Shown here piece after piece: positions 16,623 to 24,528 of a stretch of DNA of 42,521 bases. Made by a program: the position numbers and the translations under genes. The DNA is from an uncultured Clostridia bacterium. GTDB lineage: Bacteria > Bacillota > Clostridia > Christensenellales > Borkfalkiaceae. The notes beneath the pieces are model-generated. The model saw only the letters and a program-made list of their open reading frames with translations, was not told the origin of the DNA and did not search any database. The stretch spans positions 1 through 42,521 of the forward strand of contig CAMFEK010000013.1 of the NCBI GenBank assembly GCA_945949395.1, written 5' to 3'. How positions within the stretch are numbered: the first letter of the stretch is position 1; each line of letters opens with the position of its first letter.

Positions 16623-17423
16623 TTATCTTTTTTTCGTCACGAATAAAAAGTGATTCGTCTTTCCCAAATGCTCTTCTCTTTCGCAATAGAAGAGGTGCAT
16701 TTTGAGATATTGCGCGTAGCCGTCGTCGTCGAGTTTTTCGATTTTCTCCTCTAACAGCTCGCTCATGCCGTCGGAGGCTACCGAGCGGAGAATGCGCAGA
16801 CCGTTGCGGGCGAGCAAATCGCGGCACTCCTTCAGATTCATGAACACGAACGGAAAATCCTCCGCCTTGAAGGTGTCCTTGTCGTAATCCCCCGTCAGCA
16901 GGTAGTCCTCCCGATAGTTCCATTCGGTATAGGGGATCATGTCGTTGTTGATAAAGGCGACGAACAGGACGCCCTCTTTTTTCAGCACGCGCTTGGCTTC
17001 CAAAAGCGCTCGATCTCTGTCCTTTTCCGAATGCAGATGATAGAGAGGACCGAGCAAAAGCACGATATCGAAACTCTCGTCCTCGAAGTCGGACAGGTCG
17101 AGGGCGTTTCCCTGCGTGAAACGGATATTGCGCTTGCCCGCCATTCTTTTGCGAAATTCTTCCGCGTTTTTATCGGCAAGCTCCACGGCGTGCACGGAAT
17201 ATCCCTTTTCGGCGAAATAAAAACTGTAGGCACCCGCTCCCGCTCCGATATCCAGCATCGCCATGCCCGGTTTACCGTACTTTTCTATGTACGTCACGGT
17301 CGTCGTAAATTCAACCCTCGCCGCCTTGCCGCGGTTCAATCGGGAAGATTCGTCGAACAGGCGATAAAGTACGTTGACGAGCTCCGCGTCGTCCGTGATC
17401 TTCTTGATTTCCGAAATATCCAC
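16623..17423 (-). CDS. Class I SAM-dependent methyltransferase
   Basis: A 266-residue cytoplasmic methyltransferase. Motif I is MLDIGAGAGAYSFYFAEKGY, followed by the acidic VELAD and motif IV FDIVLLLGPLYHL, as in Methyltransf_11/25 proteins. The start is GTG 17423, with GAGGAGGG about 6 bases upstream. It is the last gene of a minus-strand operon, 16 bases after proA, and ends before a strong terminator. The substrate is unknown; its link with proline synthesis is only positional. Confidence 0.85.
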   Translation of the reverse strand: MDISEIKKITDDAELVNVLYRLFDESSRLNRGKAARVEFTTTVTYIEKYGKPGMAMLDIGAGAGAYSFYFAEKGYSVHAVELADKNAEEFRKRMAGKRNIRFTQGNALDLSDFEDESFDIVLLLGPLYHLHSEKDRDRALLEAKRVLKKEGVLFVAFINNDMIPYTEWNYREDYLLTGDYDKDTFKAEDFPFVFMNLKECRDLLARNGLRILRSVASDGMSELLEEKIEKLDDDGYAQYLKMHLFYCEREEHLGKTNHFLFVTKKR

Positions 17424-17439
17424 GGGCTCCCTCCTCTTT

Positions 17440-18693
17440 TCAGCGTATCTGCCCGTCGCCGCGAACGACGTACTTATAGGTGCAAAGTTCCTTCAATCCC
17501 ATGGGTCCCCTCGCGTGCAGTTTTTGCGTGGAAATGCCCATCTCGCAGCCCAAGCCGAACTCGCCGCCGTCGGTAAAGCGGGTGGACGCGTTCACGTACA
17601 CCGCCGCGCTGTCCACGTTTTTCGTAAAGTAGTCGGCGTGCTCCTTCGTTTGGGTCAGAATGCTCTCGCTGTGGTGGGTGGAGTGCGCGCCGATGTGAGA
17701 GACCGCCTCTTCCACGCTTCCAACGACTTTCACCGCCAAAATATAATTGAGAAACTCCGTGTCAAAGTCCGCCTCGCCCGCTCTTGTGCCGCCGATGAGG
17801 GAATAGGCCTCCTCGTCGCAGCGAAGTTCCACTTCGGGCAACCCCTTTGTTCTGCGCGCCTCCTGCAAGCGTTCTTTCAGCAGGGGTAGAAAGGTCTTTG
17901 CGATGGAACGGTGCACGAGGCATACCTCTTCGGCGTTGCACACGGAAGGTCTGCTCGCCTTGGCGTTTTCGATGATATCGAGCGCTTTTGCAAGGTCGGC
18001 GCTCTCGTCTACGAAAACGTGACAGATGCCCGTTCCCGTCTGAACGCAGGGCACGGTGGCGTTCTTCACGCAGGCGTTGATGAGTCCCGCGCCGCCGCGG
18101 GGAATGAGCAGGTCGATATACCCGTTCGCCGTCATCAGCTCCGTCGCGCTTTGGCGGGAGGTGTCCTCGATCAGATTGATGCAGTTTTCGTCAAAACCCG
18201 CTTTCGCGATCGCGCCGCGCATGGCGGATACGATGGCGTAACTGCTCCGAAAAGCCTCTTTTCCCGAACGGAGCACGCATACGTTTCCGCTCTTTAGGCA
18301 GAGGGCGGCGGCGTCGCTCGTCACGTTGGGTCTGCTCTCGTAGATGATGGCGATCACACCCATGGGGGAAGCCACTTTCTCGATGCGCAAGCCGTTGGGG
18401 CGAATATGGGTGGAGAGCACCTCGCCCACGGGGTCGGGCAGGGCGATGAGATCGGTGATCCCCTTCGCCATGCCTTCGATGCGCTCTCGATTCAAGCGCA
18501 ATCTGTCCTTCATGACGGGGGAAATGTCCGTCGCGGCGGAGAGGTCTTTCTCGTTCGCCGCTAAAATATCTTCCGCGCCGTCCATGAGGCTTTTTGCCAT
18601 GGCGGAGAGCGCCTCGTTCTTCTGCGTCGTCGTCGCGTTCAAAAAACTTCTTTTTGCTTTCACGGCGTTTTGTAAAATTTCTGTCGTCGTCAT
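17440..18693 (-). CDS. proA: Glutamate-5-semialdehyde dehydrogenase (gamma-glutamyl phosphate reductase)
   Basis: A 417-residue NADPH-dependent enzyme for the second step of proline synthesis. The catalytic Cys252 lies in [10 protein letters not shown]. The family blocks [20 protein letters not shown] and IPRGGAGLI, and the C-terminal [20 protein letters not shown], are intact. Its start overlaps the proB stop by four bases, so the two are translated together. Confidence 0.97.
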   Translation of the reverse strand: MTTTEILQNAVKAKRSFLNATTTQKNEALSAMAKSLMDGAEDILAANEKDLSAATDISPVMKDRLRLNRERIEGMAKGITDLIALPDPVGEVLSTHIRPNGLRIEKVASPMGVIAIIYESRPNVTSDAAALCLKSGNVCVLRSGKEAFRSSYAIVSAMRGAIAKAGFDENCINLIEDTSRQSATELMTANGYIDLLIPRGGAGLINACVKNATVPCVQTGTGICHVFVDESADLAKALDIIENAKASRPSVCNAEEVCLVHRSIAKTFLPLLKERLQEARRTKGLPEVELRCDEEAYSLIGGTRAGEADFDTEFLNYILAVKVVGSVEEAVSHIGAHSTHHSESILTQTKEHADYFTKNVDSAAVYVNASTRFTDGGEFGLGCEMGISTQKLHARGPMGLKELCTYKYVVRGDGQIR

Positions 18694-19460
18694 TGTTTTC
18701 TCCCTTTGAATAAAGTTCCCTTGAATTGTCCGTCCAAAATATCGTATAAGATGTCGGGATCGCTTCCGTTGGCGATCACCATGTCGATGCCGTTTTTCGT
18801 CACGAGTTTGGCGGCTTTGAGCTTTGTCGCCATGCCGCCCGTGCCGAGCGAGGAACCGCTCCCGCCCGCCAAAGATTCGATTTCGGGCGTGATCTCCTCC
18901 ACCACGGAAATGAGGGAGGCGTTTTTGTCCTTGTGGGGGTCTGCGGTGTAAAGCCCGTCGATATCGGAAAGAATGACGAGCATATCCGCTTTAGCACAGT
19001 TTGCCACGATGGCGGAGAGGGTGTCGTTGTCGCCCACCGAAATTTCTTCCGTGGCGACGGTATCGTTTTCGTTGATAACGGGCAAAACGTGTAAGGAGAG
19101 CAGGCGCTCCAAGGTGTTTTCCACGCGCAAGCGGCGCTTTTCGTCCTCGACGTCCGTCGCGGTCAAAAGGATTTGCGCCACGATGTGGTTGTATTCGGTA
19201 AACAGTTTGTCGTAGGTGTACATCAGTTCGCATTGTCCCACGGCGGAAGCCGCCTGTTTGGTCGGCATATCCTGCGGGCGCTCCTTTAAGGAGAGCTTTC
19301 CCACGCCCATGCCGATGGCGCCCGAGGAGACTAAAATAATCTCCTGTCCGCTGTTTTTGATATCGCTCAACACTTTTACGAGCTGTTCGATGCGTCGGAT
19401 ATTGATTCGCCCCGTAGAGTGGGCGAGGGTAGAGGTTCCTACCTTGATGACGATTTTCAT
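18690..19460 (-). CDS. proB: Glutamate 5-kinase (without PUA domain)
   Basis: A 256-residue amino-acid kinase making gamma-glutamyl phosphate, the first step of proline synthesis. The N-terminal [10 protein letters not shown] and [12 protein letters not shown], the [17 protein letters not shown] block and [18 protein letters not shown] are clear. The C-terminal PUA domain of the long enterobacterial form is missing, as in several Gram-positive enzymes. It lies 16 bases after the M18 aminopeptidase gene. No proC is in the window. Confidence 0.96.
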   Translation of the reverse strand: MKIVIKVGTSTLAHSTGRINIRRIEQLVKVLSDIKNSGQEIILVSSGAIGMGVGKLSLKERPQDMPTKQAASAVGQCELMYTYDKLFTEYNHIVAQILLTATDVEDEKRRLRVENTLERLLSLHVLPVINENDTVATEEISVGDNDTLSAIVANCAKADMLVILSDIDGLYTADPHKDKNASLISVVEEITPEIESLAGGSGSSLGTGGMATKLKAAKLVTKNGIDMVIANGSDPDILYDILDGQFKGTLFKGRKQ

Positions 19461-19476
19461 ATCTTTTTTCTTCCTT

Positions 19477-20736
19477 TTATAAAATGCGGATCTCGTCGCC
19501 CGAAATTAGCAAAGAGGCGTCGTAGAAGGAGACGAGCCCGTTCACGAGGCTTTCAAAATCCTTGATGGCAACCGTTTCCACGGCGGCGTGCATGGCGAGC
19601 TGCGCGAGTCCCAAATCCACCGTGAGCACGCCGAACTGCTTTAAGCTGATGGCGCCCAAAGTACTGCCGCTTTTCATGTCCGAACGGTTAAAAAAGAGCT
19701 GATAGGGGGTGCCGCTTCGTAAAAAGATCTCTTTCATGAGCGCCGAGGAGCGCGCGTCCGTGCAGTAAGCCTTGTTGGCGTGCCCTTTGATCACGACGCC
19801 GCCGCCCATGACGGGGCGGTTGGTGATATCGCACTTTTCTGCGTGGTTGGGGTGCATCGCGTGCGCGTTGTCGAGGGAGATAGCAAAGCTCTTCATGCCG
19901 CAGGAAAGAATTTCCTCTTTCGAAAATCCGAGCGATTCTCCTATCTTTTCCACCGTTATACGAAGGAAATCGCTCCCCGCGCCCGAAAGGGTGGAGGAAC
20001 CGACTTCCTCGTTGTCGAACGCGCAGGCGAGCGTCACGCCCTCTCCTTGCGCTTTTATGAGCGCGAGCAGGGAGGCGAGCACGGAGGAGAGATTGTCTAT
20101 CCGCGGCGCGGACAAAAATTCGTCGTGCAATCCGCTCACAAAGGGCGGCTGGTCGGGCACTACGAACAGATCGTAGGCTAATACTTCCTCGTTTGAAATC
20201 GCTTTCATAAAACTTTCTCGATCGGCAAAGCCCGCCAAAGGCAACAAGTCGATCTGCGGGTTCACGGCAAAACCCTCGTTCACGCCGCGGTTCATGTGTA
20301 CGGCGAGAGAGGGAATGACGAGGGAACAGTCGCTTGCGACGTTCTTCGCCTTCAGGGCGTTTCCCTCCTTGACGACGATCTGCCCTGCGACGCGGAGGGG
20401 TCTGTCGAAAAAGGAGTACCAAATGCCGCCGCCGTACGTCTCGACGTTCAGCTTTTTATAGGCGCCGTTCTCCGTTTCGGGATTCTCTTTCAATTTCAGG
20501 CAGGGAGAGTCGGTGTGCGAGGCGATGATTTTGGCGTAGAAACTATCTTTCACGTTCGTCTGAAAGGCGATGATGGCGCTTCCGCCCCTCGTCACGTAAT
20601 ATTTTCCCTTCTTTTCTATCCTCCACGGCTCCTGTTCGCTCAATTTTTCAAATCCGTTTGCCCGTAAAAGGGCTTCCGCGTTTGCCACGGCGTGGTAAGC
20701 GGTATAGGAACTTTGTAGGTAATCGGCAAGCTGCAT
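19477..20736 (-). CDS. M18 family aminopeptidase
   Basis: A 419-residue dinuclear-zinc aminopeptidase of the aspartyl-aminopeptidase (ApeB/DNPEP) type. Metal and catalytic residues are visible in ASHTDSPCLKLK (His74, Asp76), PRIDNLSS (Asp214), DNEEVGS (Asp241-Glu244) and HAMHPNHAEK, and KSGSTLG near the C-terminus is typical. ATG 20736 is preferred because AAGGAG lies about 9 bases upstream; the frame stays open 33 codons further without a ribosome site. It is the first gene of the aminopeptidase-proB-proA-methyltransferase operon, which could link peptide breakdown with proline supply. Confidence 0.94.
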   Translation of the reverse strand: MQLADYLQSSYTAYHAVANAEALLRANGFEKLSEQEPWRIEKKGKYYVTRGGSAIIAFQTNVKDSFYAKIIASHTDSPCLKLKENPETENGAYKKLNVETYGGGIWYSFFDRPLRVAGQIVVKEGNALKAKNVASDCSLVIPSLAVHMNRGVNEGFAVNPQIDLLPLAGFADRESFMKAISNEEVLAYDLFVVPDQPPFVSGLHDEFLSAPRIDNLSSVLASLLALIKAQGEGVTLACAFDNEEVGSSTLSGAGSDFLRITVEKIGESLGFSKEEILSCGMKSFAISLDNAHAMHPNHAEKCDITNRPVMGGGVVIKGHANKAYCTDARSSALMKEIFLRSGTPYQLFFNRSDMKSGSTLGAISLKQFGVLTVDLGLAQLAMHAAVETVAIKDFESLVNGLVSFYDASLLISGDEIRIL

Positions 20737-20806
20737 GTCGGTTTCTCCTTTACTTTTTTGCGGTGGGCGCGCTTTTATCAAGAGAGCCGACCGTCGTTTT
20801 ATCTCC

Positions 20807-20835
20807 ATTATATACCCTTTTTTGCGTAATTGCAA
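20807..20835 (-). promoter_or_regulatory. Promoter of the aminopeptidase-proBA operon
   Basis: On the minus strand TTGCAA (20835-20830) and TATAAT (20812-20807) with a 17-bp spacer. It is divergent from the methyltransferase promoter 12 bp to the right. Confidence 0.8.
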
Positions 20836-20846
20836 TTAAAATACTC

Positions 20847-20875
20847 TTGTTATTTGGGGGCAATCGTGTTATAAT
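20847..20875 (+). promoter_or_regulatory. Promoter of the rRNA methyltransferase operon
   Basis: TTGTTA (20847-20852) and TATAAT (20870-20875) with a 17-bp spacer. Confidence 0.8.
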
Positions 20876-20905
20876 GTTTTTCGAAATTCATTCAGGCAGG
20901 TCAAA

Positions 20906-22039
20906 ATGCAAATACTCGTTCCCGTGGCGAGCGGACTCGAAGCCGTCGTCAAACGCCAACTTCTCAAGCTCGGATATCCCGATACCCGCGCGCAAAACGG
21001 CAGGATCGCCCTCGAGGGCGACTGGTCGGATATCGCCCGTCTTAACGTCTTTCTTCGCAGCGGCGAGCGCGTGCTCCTTCTTATCGGGCGCTTTCCCGCT
21101 CAAACCTTCGACGAGCTGTTCGACGGCGTGTACGCGCTCCCCTGGGAAGAGTACTTGACGCCCCACTCGCAGATTTTCATGGACGGCAAGAGCGTAAAGA
21201 GCAAGCTCGGCGCCATCAAGGCGAGCGGCGCCGTCGCGAAAAAAGCGATCGTCAGACGCATCATCGATAAAAACCGCTTAAATACGCATTTGTTGGACGA
21301 AAAGGGGGCGCGGAGCGTCGTCGGCGTCTCCGTATTCGAGGATATCGTCACCGTCACGCTCGATACCTCGGGCGACGGATTGCATAAGCGCGGCTACCGT
21401 TCCCTTTCCTATACGGCTCCCTTAAAGGAGACGATGGCGGCGGCGCTCATCGACATGACCTATTATTTCCCCGATAAGGCGTTTGCCGACGTGTTCTGCG
21501 GGAGCGGAACGCTCCCCATCGAGGCGGCTATGCGCTCCTTACATATCGCTCCGGGAGAAAAGCGCGCCTTCGATTTTGAAAAATGGCGCTGTACGCCCAA
21601 GCAGGCGATTTTAGGGGCGCGGGAGGAGGCGAAGGATTTAAGGACGCTCGATCAAAAGATAGAGGTCTACGGTTCGGATATCAATCCCGAGGCGATAAAA
21701 ATCGCAAAATATCACGCGGAAAGGGCGGGCGTGGGGAAATATATCCGCTTTTGCGTCGCCGATATGAAGGATTTTCATAGCGATTCCCGCTACGGCGTGC
21801 TCCTTTCCAACCCGCCCTACGGGGAACGCCTCTCCGACGAGGAAGAGGTCAAACAGCTCTATCGCGATTTCGGCAGGATGTTCCGTTCCCTGCCCGACTG
21901 GAACGGTTACATTTTCACGGGCTTTTCCGGCGGGTTCGAGCGGTATTTCGGCAAGCGCGCGGACAAGGCGAAAAAGCTGTTCAATGCGAACATCGAGTGC
22001 GGGTTTTATTCGTATTGGAGCAGTCGCCCGCAAAAGTAG
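20906..22039 (+). CDS. THUMP-domain class I RNA (guanine-N2) methyltransferase, RlmL-type
   Basis: A 377-residue enzyme with an N-terminal ferredoxin-like/THUMP part (residues about 1-160). It is followed by a Rossmann methyltransferase with FADVFCGSGTLPIEAAM, the acidic GSDINPEAIKIAK and the catalytic motif LLSNPPYGERL. In the family it methylates guanine N2 in 23S rRNA (or tRNA). The ATG follows AGGCAGG. The Cas4-like nuclease gene begins 20 bases after it. Confidence 0.92.
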   Translation: MQILVPVASGLEAVVKRQLLKLGYPDTRAQNGRIALEGDWSDIARLNVFLRSGERVLLLIGRFPAQTFDELFDGVYALPWEEYLTPHSQIFMDGKSVKSKLGAIKASGAVAKKAIVRRIIDKNRLNTHLLDEKGARSVVGVSVFEDIVTVTLDTSGDGLHKRGYRSLSYTAPLKETMAAALIDMTYYFPDKAFADVFCGSGTLPIEAAMRSLHIAPGEKRAFDFEKWRCTPKQAILGAREEAKDLRTLDQKIEVYGSDINPEAIKIAKYHAERAGVGKYIRFCVADMKDFHSDSRYGVLLSNPPYGERLSDEEEVKQLYRDFGRMFRSLPDWNGYIFTGFSGGFERYFGKRADKAKKLFNANIECGFYSYWSSRPQK

Positions 22040-22058
22040 CTTTTTTAGGAGATTTCTT

Positions 22059-22706
22059 ATGGCAATCAGTAAAACGGATTACGTGCGCGGCTTGCAATGC
22101 CCGCGCATGGTGTGGCTGGATAAAAACAGACCGCAGGAAAAGGTGATCCCGCCCGAAGTGCAGGCACGGCTGGACGCGGGCAACGACTTCGGCGACAGCC
22201 TCATGGGGCTGTTCGGCGAATACGTGGAGACCACGGCGTTCAAAGAGGACGGCAGGCTGGATTACGGCAAGATGATTAAGACGACGCAGGAATGTCTGGA
22301 GAGCGGCACGCCCGTCATCTGCGAGGCGGCGTTCTCCTATTACGGCAACTATTGCGCCGTCGATTTGTTGCGGAAAACGGAAAAGGGTTACGAGCTGTAC
22401 GAGGTGAAAAATTCCCCCTCCGTCAAGCCCGTGTTTTTGCAGGATATCGCCTTTCAGAAGTATATTTTGAAGAAGTGCGGGGTGAAAGTAAGCAAGTGCT
22501 TTCTGATCCTGAACGATAACGAGGTCAAGATACAGGACGTTTCGGGGGATTTATATCCCTACGAAAGAGAGGCGTATACCAAAATTTGGGAGATCTCCAA
22601 AACCAAAAACAGTAAGGATGAAATCTTTGTGCCCGTCGGCGAACAATGCGAATCGCCCTACCGCTGTTGGTTCTACGAGTATTGCCACGGGGAGAAAAAG
22701 GAATGA
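22059..22706 (+). CDS. Stand-alone Cas4-like / DUF2779 N-terminal PD-(D/E)xK nuclease
   Basis: A 215-residue protein. Residues 3-20 (ISKTDYVRGLQCPRMVWL) match the start of DUF2779 and Cas4-like proteins. The nuclease core has Glu89, Asp102 in AVDLL and Glu115-Val-Lys117 in LYEVK. Cys14 with Cys197, Cys203 and Cys209 (C-x5-C-x5-C at the end) could bind an iron-sulfur cluster. Known DUF2779 proteins are usually much longer (about 450-700 residues) with a second nuclease domain; this one ends after the cysteines. ATG 22059 has TAGGAGA upstream. No CRISPR array, cas1/2 or addA/B is nearby. Its stop overlaps the start of the GNAT gene. A role in DNA repair or defence is inference. Confidence 0.8.
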   Translation: MAISKTDYVRGLQCPRMVWLDKNRPQEKVIPPEVQARLDAGNDFGDSLMGLFGEYVETTAFKEDGRLDYGKMIKTTQECLESGTPVICEAAFSYYGNYCAVDLLRKTEKGYELYEVKNSPSVKPVFLQDIAFQKYILKKCGVKVSKCFLILNDNEVKIQDVSGDLYPYEREAYTKIWEISKTKNSKDEIFVPVGEQCESPYRCWFYEYCHGEKKE

Positions 22707-23110
22707 TCGCGTATCGAAATTTTCAAACGGAATACATGGAACAGGTCAAAGAAATTTTTCGGGAACAGGAATGGAACGCATACCTTCGCGACGACGAAAA
22801 GCTGACTCGCGCCTTTTCCCGTTCCCTGTTTCTTCTCGGCGCGTTCGAGGGGGAAAAGCTGGTCGGATTCGTCCGCACCGTCGGCGACGGCGAGCATATC
22901 CTTCTCGTGCAGGATCTCATCGTGCGAAGGGCTTATCAGAGGCAGGGGATCGGGAAAAAGCTGTTTAGGAGCGTTTGGGACACCTTTCGCGCGGTGCGAA
23001 TGTTTCACGTCGTCACCGATATGTACGACGAGGCGGATAACCGCTTTTATGCTTCCTTCGGCATGAAAAAGATAGAGGAGGGGCAGATGGTCTCCTATTA
23101 CAGGGTATAA
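22703..23110 (+). CDS. GNAT family N-acetyltransferase
   Basis: A 135-residue single-domain acetyltransferase. The core runs from LVGFVRTVGDG through LIVRRAYQRQGIGKKLF, which carries the acetyl-CoA pyrophosphate loop (RxxGxG), to NRFYASFGMKKIEEGQM. The ATG overlaps the stop of the Cas4-like gene (ATGA) and GGAGAAAAAGG provides the ribosome site. A bidirectional terminator follows at once. The substrate is unknown. Confidence 0.9.
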   Translation: MIAYRNFQTEYMEQVKEIFREQEWNAYLRDDEKLTRAFSRSLFLLGAFEGEKLVGFVRTVGDGEHILLVQDLIVRRAYQRQGIGKKLFRSVWDTFRAVRMFHVVTDMYDEADNRFYASFGMKKIEEGQMVSYYRV

Positions 23111-23114
23111 TAAG

Positions 23115-23143
23115 AAAAAAGCAAGCCGAGCGCTTGCTTTTTT
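23115..23143. terminator. Bidirectional terminator between convergent genes
   Basis: The stem GCAAGC / GCTTGC is extended by A6/T6 on both flanks. It serves the plus-strand GNAT gene and the minus-strand ATP-grasp gene that ends at 23152. Confidence 0.85.
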
Positions 23144-23151
23144 GTATGTAT

Positions 23152-24342
23152 TTAGTTTCTTTCGCACACGAAACGGATAAATTCCTCCGCCTTTTCGGGC
23201 GTTTCCGCCTTTGCCATAAAGAAGTAACTGCCCATCGCGTCGTACCAAATATCGGGCAGGCGCTCGTGCATGACCATGTCTTTGCCGTATTTTTCCAAAA
23301 TCTCATGATCGGAATGTTTGTAGGAAAAGCAGTCTCTTCTGCCGGCGTAGGCGCAGCAATGATCCTTTTCGGCGACGGGCAAGAGGCGTTTATCGAACGC
23401 CGCCATATCCGCCCAGAGCTGATACACGTCGGTGGAATGCGCGTAGTTCATCATGTCGGGCGTATAGCCGCCCGCGGGGCGCATATTGACTTCCAGACCG
23501 ATAAAATCACCCTTTTTGCCGAGACCTTCCTTATCCTCGCGCAGGCGGAAAAATTCGAGGTGAACGAATCTGCTCTTGGCGTTGAACGCCTTTACGGTCG
23601 CCCTGCCGCGCTCGGCGAGCTGTTCGGGAATGCGATCGAGAACGTAATAGCCCAAATCGAGCTTTTCGTTCACGATATCCATGATGGAGGGCGGCCATGC
23701 CGTGGCGGATTCGAAGAGCGGTTCGCATTTCGAATCGATGACGGCGTCGTAGGAGAAGATATCGCCGAAGATAAATTCCTCCATCACGTAGGGCACGCGG
23801 ATATTTTCGGAAAAGAAATTCTTCAAATCCTCTTCGTTCGAGAGTTTATAGGTATGCGAGGCGCCCACGCCGTTTTCGGGCTTTACGATGACGGGATAGC
23901 CGACGAGGGAGATAAATTCCCTTGCGGCGTCAATGGTGGTTACCCTGCTTTGCCTTGCGGTGGGAACGCCGCCCGCCTTGTAATATTTCTTCATTTCGGC
24001 TTTGCTCTTGAAGGACTCGATGCTCTCCGCGCCGATACCCGTCGTGATGTGGTATTCCGTCCTGAGCTTGGCGTCCTGTTCCAGCCAGTATTCGTTGTTG
24101 GATTCCAGCCAGTCGATCTTGCCGTATTTGAAGGTGAAGAATGCGACGGCGCGGTAGACCTCCTCGAAGTTTTCCAAGGAAGAGACCTTGTAATATTCGT
24201 TCAAGGAGCTTTTCAAATCGTAATCAAGATTGTCGTAGGGCTCGTCGCCGATGCCGAGTACGTTCACGCCGTCCCTTTTCAAACGGTCGCAAAAATTTTT
24301 GTACGTTTTGGGAAAGTTGGGGGAAATAAAAATATAATTCAT
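23152..24342 (-). CDS. ATP-grasp domain carboxylate-amine ligase-like protein
   Basis: A 396-residue protein with an N-terminal Rossmann-like pre-ATP-grasp domain (MNYIFISPNFPKTYKNFCDR, GVNVLGIGDE). A central ATP-grasp fold follows, with nucleotide-binding blocks PVIVKPENGVGASHT and YVMEEFIFGDIFSYDAV and the metal-binding stretch FIGLEVNMRPAGGYTPDM. It resembles the short carbamoyl-phosphate-synthase-like ligases, which join a carboxylate to an amine through an acyl phosphate. It is a single-gene unit, so there is no pathway clue. The ATG has AGGAAAC upstream. Product unknown. Confidence 0.85.
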   Translation of the reverse strand: MNYIFISPNFPKTYKNFCDRLKRDGVNVLGIGDEPYDNLDYDLKSSLNEYYKVSSLENFEEVYRAVAFFTFKYGKIDWLESNNEYWLEQDAKLRTEYHITTGIGAESIESFKSKAEMKKYYKAGGVPTARQSRVTTIDAAREFISLVGYPVIVKPENGVGASHTYKLSNEEDLKNFFSENIRVPYVMEEFIFGDIFSYDAVIDSKCEPLFESATAWPPSIMDIVNEKLDLGYYVLDRIPEQLAERGRATVKAFNAKSRFVHLEFFRLREDKEGLGKKGDFIGLEVNMRPAGGYTPDMMNYAHSTDVYQLWADMAAFDKRLLPVAEKDHCCAYAGRRDCFSYKHSDHEILEKYGKDMVMHERLPDIWYDAMGSYFFMAKAETPEKAEEFIRFVCERN

Positions 24343-24374
24343 GAGCGGTTTCCTGTTTGATGGTTTCTGTTTTT

Positions 24375-24414
24375 ATAATAGCCCGCCCGCCTTCCGTTTG
24401 TCAAGCAAACGGAA
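24375..24414 (-). promoter_or_regulatory. Promoter of the ATP-grasp gene with a palindromic operator candidate
   Basis: On the minus strand TTGACA (24404-24399) and TATTAT (24380-24375) have an 18-bp spacer. A perfect 9-bp inverted repeat, TTCCGTTTG-TCAAG-CAAACGGAA (24392-24414), covers the -35 box, where a bound repressor would block polymerase. Confidence 0.65.
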
Positions 24415-24456
24415 AGTTTGTCGAAAAAATAAAAGGATAAATTTTTATTTTCGGTA

Positions 24457-24485
24457 TTTACTTTATGCTTTCCGTATGCTAAAAT
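24457..24485 (+). promoter_or_regulatory. Promoter of the GH51 arabinofuranosidase gene
   Basis: TTTACT (24457-24462) and TAAAAT (24480-24485) with a 17-bp spacer. The palindrome at 24392-24414 lies 43 bp upstream and might affect both divergent genes. Confidence 0.65.
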
Positions 24486-24528
24486 AAAGGGGATGAATTG
24501 CCCGATGGGGCGATAAGGAGGAGATTTT

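Noticed and set aside
22059..22706. Cas4-like gene as evidence for a CRISPR system
   Set aside because: No repeat-spacer array or other cas gene is visible on either side.
23134..24360. A 408-codon plus-strand open frame
   Set aside because: It mirrors the ATP-grasp gene, whose motifs are unambiguous on the minus strand. GC-rich codons keep opposite frames open in this genome.
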